DNA from: Lepus europaeus | Taxonomy: Eukaryota > Chordata > Mammalia > Lagomorpha > Leporidae | Length of the DNA: 64,000 bases | Direction of reading: 5' to 3' | Assembly (NCBI RefSeq): GCF_033115175.1 | Contig: NC_084836.1 | Coordinates: 64,037,097 to 64,101,096 of the forward strand | In this document: piece after piece, positions 57,060 to 64,000 of the stretch | Numbering within the stretch: position 1 is the first letter of the stretch | Layout: each line of letters opens with the position of its first letter | Made by a program: the position numbers and the translations under genes | The notes under the pieces: generated by a model | What the model saw: the letters and a program-made list of their open reading frames with translations, nothing else | The model's database searches: none | Told to the model about the DNA's origin: nothing

Positions 57060-58892
57060 GACAGAACAGTGCCATATATTCCTGTAAGAATGGCCTAGAC
57101 TCTTTATTCAAAGGTTAGTACTGTCGAGATGGAGCAGGTAAGTCCAGCCCTGCACTGTCTGAGGTGGCTCACAAATGCCCTCCTTGGTTGACAGGGCCGG
57201 GGCGGGCCCCGTTTCCTGATTCTCAAAGGCTGAACAACTAAAGGAGTGCCATCCTGATAGAACTTAGGTTCCCATTGATTTGCCCAATGGTTGCCTCTTT
57301 TACATCTAGGGCATAACCCTTGAGCAGCAAAAGGCAGGTGACTCATTGTAGTTTTTGGATTCTGCCTGCAATCCTTTCACAAATGTCCTAATTTACCACA
57401 ACTGAAACACCTCTTTTGGCTGCACTATATGTTCCTTTAAGAGCCGATGCCAACATTGCTTGGGCATGGCCAGTTCTGCCGAAAGCCTGACAAACTCTAA
57501 TATAGTCTGAAATTCCCCGTGTTTTTTTTTTTTTTATGAGTGCTGCAGTCTTTTCACGATCTTTATTTACATTTTCACATTCCATTTGCATTATCAGAAT
57601 TTCTGCAGCCTGACTGTGTGATACCTGTCTGAACTGCTCATATTAACCGATCCACACGTTGGGAATATGGCTCGCTAGGGCCTTGGAAACATTGAGTAAA
57701 GGGCCCCTGGGCATTCCGTGTTTCTGGTATAGTCATCCAAGCCCTATGTGCTGTTCATAAGCTCAGAGTTGGTCGTAAGTTAGCTAATTCTCCAATTCTG
57801 GATAAAGTCCTATTCCAGTGAGCATTTCAAAGGCGATTGGGATGTTATTTCTTCGATTAGCCTGTGCTCATTCCTGACAAAAACCTGCTAAGCTAGATTT
57901 CCAAATCAAACACTCTCCTCCATCTAGCGTAGCTTTGGCTAACACGAACCAATCCCACGGTGGGTGTGTCACTCGACCTATGGTTTCAGTCATACTTACA
58001 GTAGAAGGGGCAGTCACTCTGATTTCAATCACACTATTTCCAAGAGCTTTCAGAGACTTGCAATCCAAAGTCTGATGTAAAGGCAGCATGTGGCCTTCTG
58101 CTTGTGGACCAGGTTCCATGGCTGTGGGACCTGCGAGCTGGGCTTGATCTGAGCTGACTCCACTGCAGTTTGCAGTGGACTGAGGGCAGCCTGCCTGGGC
58201 TCGTCAGCAGAGGAAGCGAAAGGATTTGTGGAAGGAAATGCAGCAGTGGGACCGTTTCGCCTAGGAGGCTCTCTTAAGGGCTCCAAAATGTGTTTTATTA
58301 GACTCCAAGTAGAGAAAATTGTCACCAGGGGAGAAGCTCCAGTTTTGTGAGCCCTTTTAAAATTTTCCCTTACTGGGGCCGGTGCTGTGGTGTAGTGGGT
58401 AAAGCTGCCACCTGCAGTGCTGGCATCCCACATGCTGGTTCAGGTCCCAGCTGTTCCATTTCCAATCCAGCTCCCTGCTAATGCACCTGAGAAAGCAGCA
58501 GAAGATGGACTAAGTCCTTAGGCCCCTGCACCCACATGGGAGACCCAAAAAAATCTCCTGGTTCCTGGCTTCAGATTGGCCCAGCTCTGGCCATTGCAGC
58601 CATTTGGGGAGTGAACCAGCGGATGGAAGATCTCTCTCTCTTCACCTCTATCTCTCTGTAACTCTTTCAAATAAATAAATCTTGAAAAATAAATAAATAA
58701 ATAAAATCTTTCCCTACTCTATCCCAACATTCAGCATCTACAGTACCTTGTTGGGAACCAAGGATTATGCTTAATTACAGCATCTAAAGGGTCCTCCAAT
58801 TTAGTTTCTGAGATGTTAGCTCCTGATTGTTTAAGCATATACTTCAGTAACTGAACAGAATGCTACCTCCCAGAGATTGATTTTGGTCCCAC
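57060..58892 (-). pseudogene. gag: Broken gag
   Basis: Matrix remnant at 58,892-58,740 (a KYMLKQSGANIS block; the expected start codon reads GTG). Capsid segments are at 58,330-57,870, with a GGECLIWKSSLAGFCQE block as in betaretrovirus capsids. Nucleocapsid is at 57,420-57,280: the second zinc knuckle reads CPRCKRGNHWANQW, its last Cys replaced by Trp. A CSINE interrupts matrix. Multiple stops. Confidence 0.82.
58374..58690 (+). repeat. CSINE, type 1, inside gag matrix
   Basis: Flanked by AAAATTTTCCCTTACT / AAAATCTTTCCCTACT; tail (AAATA)n to 58,705. Confidence 0.92.
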
Positions 58893-59021
58893 TGTTACCC
58901 TGGTTTGAGCAAAACAAAACCACTCGCCTACTCACGGTCGCGACTCTGACCAGCACCAAGGCTGCCGCTGGCCGTCTGTGTTTCACTTCATCCTCTCCTC
59001 TCCGGCGGACTTTCTCTCCAG

Positions 59022-59039
59022 GCCCCACGCCGGGGGCCA
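59022..59039 (-). promoter_or_regulatory. Primer binding site, Lys-tRNA type
   Basis: On the minus strand TGGCCCCCGGCGTGGGGC matches the 3' end complement of tRNA-Lys(1,2) at 15 of 18 positions, just inside the U5 end of the 5' LTR. A splice-donor-like GTGAGTAGG follows at about 58,936. Confidence 0.7.
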
Positions 59040-59087
59040 CTCGGCTTCGTCCAGTGAGGCAGGGCAGGGCACAGAGTACAGAAGTGA

Positions 59088-59880
59088 TGTGGGACAAGCC
59101 AGGCACACAGTTTAAGTTCAGGACCTGGAAGCCACACCTCTCCTACTCCTCGTTACCAGATCAACTCGCCTGTCAATCAGATGACCCCTTCCCCAGGATG
59201 TACCTCTCCTCACTGGGACCTTCGGGCAGTACTTCGTAACCACTCCCTTTTCTAAACGTGTAAGAAGCCTGGTAGAGGGGAGGGGGCTCTCTCTCGCTCC
59301 CCTGCTCTCTCCCCTTGCGGACCCAGGGAAAGCAGGGTGTGGAAGTCCCTCTCTACCCGTCCGTGCGCACTCTCTCTAGATAAAGCCCTCCGGTGCCTGT
59401 GCATTCTCTCACTCTGTAAATAAACCTCTTCGCGCTGCACTGCACGTTTGTGCCTGTACTCAGACTCCTCCAAGTAAAAGGCAAGAGTCTGGCCGGTGCC
59501 AAGGCTCAACAGGCTAATCCTCCACCTTGCGGCGCCGGCACACCGGGTTCTAGTCCCGGTCGGGGCGCCGGATTCTGTCCCGGTTGCCCCTCTTCCAGGC
59601 CAGCTCTCTGCTACGGCCCGGGAAGGCAGTGGAGGATGGCCCAAGTGCTTGGGCCCTGCACCCGCATGGGAGACCAGGAGGAAGCACCTGGCTCCTGGCT
59701 TCGGATCAGCAAGATGTGCCGGCCGCAGCGGCCATTGGAGGGTGAACCAACGGCAAAGGAAGACCTTTCTCTCTGTCTCTCTCTCTCTCACTGTCCATTC
59801 TGCCTGTCAAAAATTAAAAATAAAAAATTTTTAAAAAGGCAAGAGTCTGAAATAGAAATTTAGGCCCAACCTCGCCCACA
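59088..59880 (+). mobile_element. Class I-like LTR inserted in the 5' LTR, opposite orientation
   Basis: Begins TGTGGGAC and ends CCCACA, an inverted end pair. It contains AATAAA at 59,419-59,424 after a C/T-rich block and GATAAAGCCCTCCGG. Without its nested CSINE it is about 450 bp. No adjoining internal sequence, so solo. I could not read a clear target duplication. Confidence 0.65.
59490..59832 (+). repeat. CSINE, type 2, inside the inserted LTR
   Basis: Target duplication AAAAGGCAAGAGTCTG (left 59475-59490, right 59834-59850). Third level of nesting: SINE in LTR in LTR. Confidence 0.94.
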
Positions 59881-60520
59881 ACAGAAACAGACGCAGAGGA
59901 AGGATTCTGTGTGTGGAAACCGGAGTCTCTCTGTCAAAGACCAAAGGCAACAGCAGAGGCCCTGATGCCCGGTTCGTCCCAGGTTTATTATCACCAGTGA
60001 CGTAATCCATTCATCATAAACAATGTGCAGCTTCATAAAAATGGGGTCTTGCAATAAGGAAGCTTAAGCACAAAATAACAAGAAAAAATAAGTTTCAATG
60101 CTTACAGGAAAGTATAGGAAACCACAGGGTACACACAACGACTTAAAAACTAGTAACTATCATGATCATCCCAGTATCGACAAATCCTAAAGAAAACACA
60201 TTCTTCCCCACCACACACTAACCAGGAGAGAATGTTTCAACTGCTGCTGCCCGAGCCCACGGCATCTCCACACCTGCCTCGGCGTCAGGCGGCTGACCTC
60301 TGCCAGCCGCACAGCCTGACCGGTCACCTTTGCAGCTCGGCCAAGCGCGCTTCAGCAGAGCTCAGGCCGTGCCATGGTCTCCGACACTAAACCACAGATA
60401 AACCTTGTCTCCTTCCCTGCTTCACAGGCTACACTTAGTGTTCTGTTTGTTTTTTCTTAGTTGCTTTCCTTTTCATGTGCTGACATCTCCCCTTAGGAAG
60501 GAAACCATCCCAACACAGTG

Positions 60521-61474
60521 AAACCATATAAGAAAAACCCATAGTTAACATCACACTCGATGGTGAAAGACTGAAAGTTTTTCCTCTAAGATTGCGAACA
60601 AGACAAGGATGTCCACTCTTCATCACATCTACTCAACATTGTGTTAGAAGTTCTAGCTAGAATAGTCAAGAAAGAAACTGCAAAAGAAAAATAATCTCTG
60701 TTCCCAGATGAAATGATCTTGTATGTAGAAAAATCTTGAAGAGTACAAACACACACACACACACAGTTACATTAATTCCACAAAGTTTCAGAATATAAAA
60801 TCAATACACAAAGATTAGTTGCATTTCTTTTTTCAAAAAAAAAGATGTATTTATTTGAAAGGCAGAGTAACAGAGAGGGAAAGACAGAGACTCAGAGATC
60901 TTCCATCCACAATGACTGAGGCTGGGCCAGGCCAAAGCCAGGAGCCTGGAACTCCATCCTGGTCTCCCACACGGACCACAAGGAGCCAAGCACGTGAGCC
61001 ATCTTCCGCTCCTTTCCCAGGCACGTTAGCAGGGACCTGGATCGGAAGTGAAGCAGCCAAGACTCCAACTGGCGCTCATATGGGCGGTCGCCATCGCAAG
61101 CAGCAGCTCAAACCACTGCACCACACACCACCCCTAGTTGCATTGCTATACATGCACAATAAACAATCCAAAAAGGAAATTACAAAACTAATTCCATTTA
61201 CAATAGCATCCAGAAGAATAAAATCCTCAGGAATAAATCTAACCATGGCAGCAAAACATTTGTGTACTGAAAGCCACAAAACATTGCTGAAAGAAATGAA
61301 AGATGACACAAATAATGAAAAGACATCTGTGTTTGTGAACGGGAGGACTTGAGACAGTTAAAATGCTATCCAAAATGATCTACAGCATCAATGTAACCCC
61401 TACAAAAACCTCAACAACTCTTTTGCAAGAGCAAAAATATCCATTCTAAAATCCACTTGGAATATCAAAGGCCT
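60521..61474 (+). mobile_element. L1 ORF2 fragment (reverse transcriptase part), split by a SINE
   Basis: In shifting frames on the + strand: a NIVLEVLAR block followed by a degraded catalytic box (FPDEMILYVE), and after the SINE IPFTIASRRIKSSGINLT and KTLLKEMKDD. These are L1 ORF2 landmarks in the right order. Truncated at both ends and non-coding. Confidence 0.88.
60833..61133 (-). repeat. CSINE, type 1, in the L1
   Basis: Flanked by TTAGTTGCATT / CTAGTTGCATT (about 60817-60828 and 61133-61144). Confidence 0.92.
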
Positions 61475-62265
61475 CTGTGTTAGTCAGCTTTTCATCACTA
61501 TAACAGACACCTGTGAGAGCCAGTTAGGCAGGAAGAAGGGTTTTTCCAGGCTCGCAGGTTTGGAGGTTCATGGTCAAAGATCAGGTAACCCATCAGCCTT
61601 GCAGTTGATGACGGTGGAGGTTGGAGAGGGTGGAGCATGTTACACAGGGATGATCACGTGTTGGGCCAGGAAGCAGAAAGACAGGGAGGGCACATTCTTC
61701 CCATGTCTGGGGTCCCTGCTTTTTTCTTTTTCTTAACTTTTATTTAATGAATATAAATTTCCAAAGTACAGCTTATGGGTTACAATGGCTTCCCCCCCCC
61801 CCATAACTTCCCTCCCACCCGCAACCCTCCCCTTTCCCGCTTCCTCTCCCATTCCATTCACATCAAGATTCATTTTCAATTCTCTTTATATACAGAAGAT
61901 CAGTTTAGTATATATTAAGTAAAGATTTCAACAGTTTGCACCCACACAGAAACACAAAGTGAAACATACTGTTTGAGTACTAGTTATAGCATTAAATCAC
62001 AATGTACAGCACATTAAGGACAGAGATCCCACATGAGGAGCAAGTGCACAGTGGCTCCTGCTGTTGTGGGGTCCCTCCTTATAAAACCACCCTGATTCAA
62101 TGACGGGAGCTTCACCCCAGCATCCAGTTCGATACGATCCCTTTCTAAGGCCCCACTTTCATACACCATAATTGAATTAAGTTCCTTCCTGAATCCATTA
62201 ACTTAAGACTCTAAGGATCAAGCCCCTAACACATGGGACTTGAGGGAAACTCAAACAATAACAGA
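61475..62265 (-). mobile_element. MaLR-type LTR, antisense, split by an L1 3' end
   Basis: Left part 61,475-61,708 (GTTAGTCAGCTTTTCATCAC, TAACAGACACC, AGGTTTGGAGGTTCATGG) and right part 62,081-62,265 (TTCCTTCCTGAATCC to ACTCAAACAATAACAG) are the two halves of a reversed MaLR LTR; compare 9,019-9,412. Confidence 0.6.
61722..62067 (-). mobile_element. Rabbit-type L1 3' end
   Basis: TTAACTTTTATTTAATGAAT, GGTTACAATGGCTTCC with a C10 run, AGTTTAGTATATATTAAGTA and ACTAGTTATAGCATTAAATC. Flanked by GGGGTCCCTGCTT / GGGGTCCCTCCTT (61709-61721, 62068-62080). A young 5'-truncated insertion. Confidence 0.92.
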
Positions 62266-62282
62266 CCCCCCAAAGAGCCATC

Positions 62283-62514
62283 CCTGCTAATGCACCTGGG
62301 AAAGCAGAAGATAGCCCAATACCAGATTCTGTCCCAGTTGCTCCTCTTCAGTCCAGCTCTCTGCTGTGGCCCGGGAAGGCAGTGGAGGATGGCCCAAGTG
62401 CTTGGGCCCTGCACCCACATGGGAGACCAGGAGGAAGCACCTGGCTCCTGGCTTCGGATCAGCGCAGCGCACCAGCCGCAGCGGCCATTTGGGGGGTGAA
62501 CCAAGGAAAACCTT

Positions 62515-62548
<34 letters not shown>

Positions 62549-62770
62549 ACTCTGCCTGTCCAAAAAAAAAAAAAAAAAAATGGTGGCCCATGTGGGAGAC
62601 CCAGATGAAGCTCCTAGCTCCTGGCTTTGGCCTGGTCCAGTTCCAGCTATTGCGGCCATTTGGGGAGTGAACCAGCAGAAGGAAGCTCTCTCTTCCCTCT
62701 TCTCTCTCTCTCTCCCTCCTTCTCTCCCTCCACCTTACCCCCCCCAACTCTGTCAAATAAGTAAATAAAT
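62283..62770 (+). repeat. CSINE split by a 5'-truncated type 2 CSINE
   Basis: Older copy: CCTGCTAATGCACCTGGGAA (62283-62317) resumes at GGCCCATGTGGGAGACCCAG (62585) and ends near 62770. Between them lies a type 2 copy (about 62318-62580) starting in its middle (ACCAGATTCTGTCCCAGTTG) and ending CTCTGCCTGTCC with A18. Confidence 0.85.
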
Positions 62771-63055
62771 CTTTTTTTTTTTTTTAGAAAAAGGCAACAT
62801 TATAATTGATGCTACCAAACCCAGCTAGAGTCCCCACCAAGCCCAGCTGGAGTCATCCCTCAAACACCTACAAGGGAGTATGCTGAAGCCCCTAAGATAG
62901 AGCTGATGGAGATTCCAAAGAAGCACAGAAGGCCACGGGCACTGCAGTGACCCTCATGAAGTATAATGAGAGAAAATTTTCCTACCTAGGTTTGTCCTCT
63001 ACAAGGGGGTGGTGGCGCAGTTTTTTATGAGGGCTTAAGGAACTCAGCTTCAGAC
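62771..63055 (+). other. Unassigned intergenic sequence
   Basis: No feature recognised. Confidence 0.4.
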
Positions 63056-63066
63056 TGGGACTTATT

Positions 63067-63067
<1 letters not shown>

Positions 63068-63105
<38 letters not shown>

Positions 63106-63433
63106 ACAGGCAGAGTGGACAGTGAGAGAGAGAGAGAGAGAGAAAGGTCTTCCTTTGCCGTTGGTTCACCCTCCAATGGCCACCACGGCCGGCGCACTGC
63201 GGCCGGCACACCGCGCTGATCCGATGGCAGGAGCCAGGTGCTTCTCCTGGTCTCCCATGGGGTGCAGGGCCCAAGGACTTGGGCCATCCTCCACTGCACT
63301 CCCGGACCACAGCAGAGAGCTGGCCTGGAAGAGGGGCAACCGGGATAGAATCCGGTGCCCCAACTGGGACTAGAACCCGGTGTGCCGGCGACGCAAGGCG
63401 GAGGATTAGCCTAGTGAGCCACGGCGCCGGCCA
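63068..63433 (-). repeat. CSINE, type 2, antisense, very long poly(T)
   Basis: Poly(T) of 35 or more bases (63068-63104) and flanks GGACTTATTTCT / GGACTTAGTTCT. It keeps GAGCCACGGCGCCGGCC at its head. The long uninterrupted tail marks it as one of the youngest insertions here. Confidence 0.95.
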
Positions 63434-63666
63434 GGACTTAGTTCTTTCAGTGTTCTAGGCAACAACCTAAACACCCTTATCAGTGTCTGGCAATGCTCAA
63501 GGCTCCAGCTTGGATTCAAGCTGGCAGAGAAAGACATACAGTTAGCCTGTTCATCGAAGGGTCAAAATACTCTATTTCTCAGGACAGAGAAAAGGGTAGG
63601 AGAATCGGGGATCCTAAGTGTATTACCCAAGTGGCCTTTGACCAAAGCATTAACGGAAATAGATGA
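63434..63666 (+). other. Unassigned intergenic sequence
   Basis: No feature recognised. Confidence 0.4.
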
Positions 63667-63988
63667 GAGGCCAGCATTGTGGTCCAGGGGTTAAGCCACC
63701 ACATGCAACGCTGGCAAACCAGATTCAAATTCTGGCTGCTCCACTTCTAATCCAGTTCCCTGCTAATGTGCCTGAGAAAGCAAGGGGGAAAGGCCCGAGG
63801 GTTGGACCCTGCCAGCCACCTGGGACAGACGGATGGAGTTCCAGGATTCTGAGCCAGCCCTGGCCATTGCAGCCATTTGGAGTGAGGCAGCAGGTAGAAG
63901 GTGTGTGTGTGTGTGTGTGTGTTTCCCCCTCTATCGCTGTAACTCTGCCTTTCAAATACAATAATAAATAAATCTTAAAAAAAAAAAC
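63667..63988 (+). repeat. CSINE, diverged type 1
   Basis: GAGGCCAGCATTGTGGTCCA to AATAAATAAATCTTAAAAAA; contains (GT)n at 63901-63921. Confidence 0.9.
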
Positions 63989-64000
63989 TGGAAGTAGTTG

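Larger units (their letters stand above)
59040..60386 (-). repeat. 5' LTR of the provirus, split by a younger LTR
   Basis: Main part 59,881-60,386 and a short U5 end about 59,040-59,087, separated by the class I-like LTR. The first 226 bp of U3 (60161-60386) are identical to the 3' LTR. 59,910-60,160 shows about 11 substitutions and a 4-bp indel against it. Confidence 0.85.

Noticed and set aside
59265-59460. Apparent promoter and AATAAA of a host gene
   Set aside because: They lie inside an LTR with matching inverted ends, so they are retroviral signals.

Overview
The window is mammalian nuclear DNA, almost certainly from a lagomorph and most likely rabbit (Oryctolagus). More than fifty copies of the lagomorph-specific C-type SINE (CSINE) are scattered through it on both strands, and several L1 3' ends are of the rabbit type. 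No bacterial features, tRNA or rRNA genes or CRISPR arrays were seen. The genes have introns with GT-AG splice sites.

Region 1 (1-15,150) is part of the retinol-dehydrogenase-like SDR cluster that lies on human 12q13. The window opens inside intron 2 of an RDH16-type gene (last two coding exons 604-767 and 1459-1676, + strand). About 2 kb downstream, in the same orientation, lies a complete four-exon SDR9C7 gene (3730-15150, 313 codons). Both genes share the same exon phases and lengths (164 nt, then 218 nt of coding sequence to the stop), as expected of tandem duplicates. RDH16 is an ER-membrane retinol/3-alpha-hydroxysteroid dehydrogenase. SDR9C7 acts in epidermal acylceramide oxidation for the skin barrier.

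Region 2 (15,151-49,540) is intergenic and dominated by SINEs, many with visible target-site duplications and some inserted into each other. Other relics are MaLR LTRs, short L1 ends, MIR and MER5-like fragments, a decayed class I (gamma-type) retroviral env with a possible LTR (about 30.3-32.9 kb), and a class II solo LTR (35,639-36,065). At 44,811-45,010 there is a broken relic of an RDH16/HSD17B6-type first exon, evidence that the SDR cluster once extended further.

Region 3 (49,547-60,386) is one betaretrovirus-like (class II) provirus on the minus strand: 5' LTR, a Lys-tRNA-like primer site, gag, pro with dUTPase, pol, env, polypurine tract and 3' LTR. gag, pro and pol are broken by stops, frameshifts and inserted SINEs, a class I-like LTR inserted in the opposite orientation, and a processed RPL29 copy. 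env is still one open frame of 684 codons. The outer 226 bp of the two LTRs are identical although the adjoining part differs at about 11 positions.

Region 4 (60,387-64,000) holds an L1 ORF2 fragment split by a SINE, a MaLR LTR split by a rabbit L1 3' end, and nested SINEs. SINE ends are approximate to a few bases unless a target duplication fixes them. In SINE entries, type 1 means the form with a CCCATATGGG block and a (AAATA)n tail, and type 2 means the form with GGCTAATCCTCCGCC and a CTGCCTGTC-poly(A) end.
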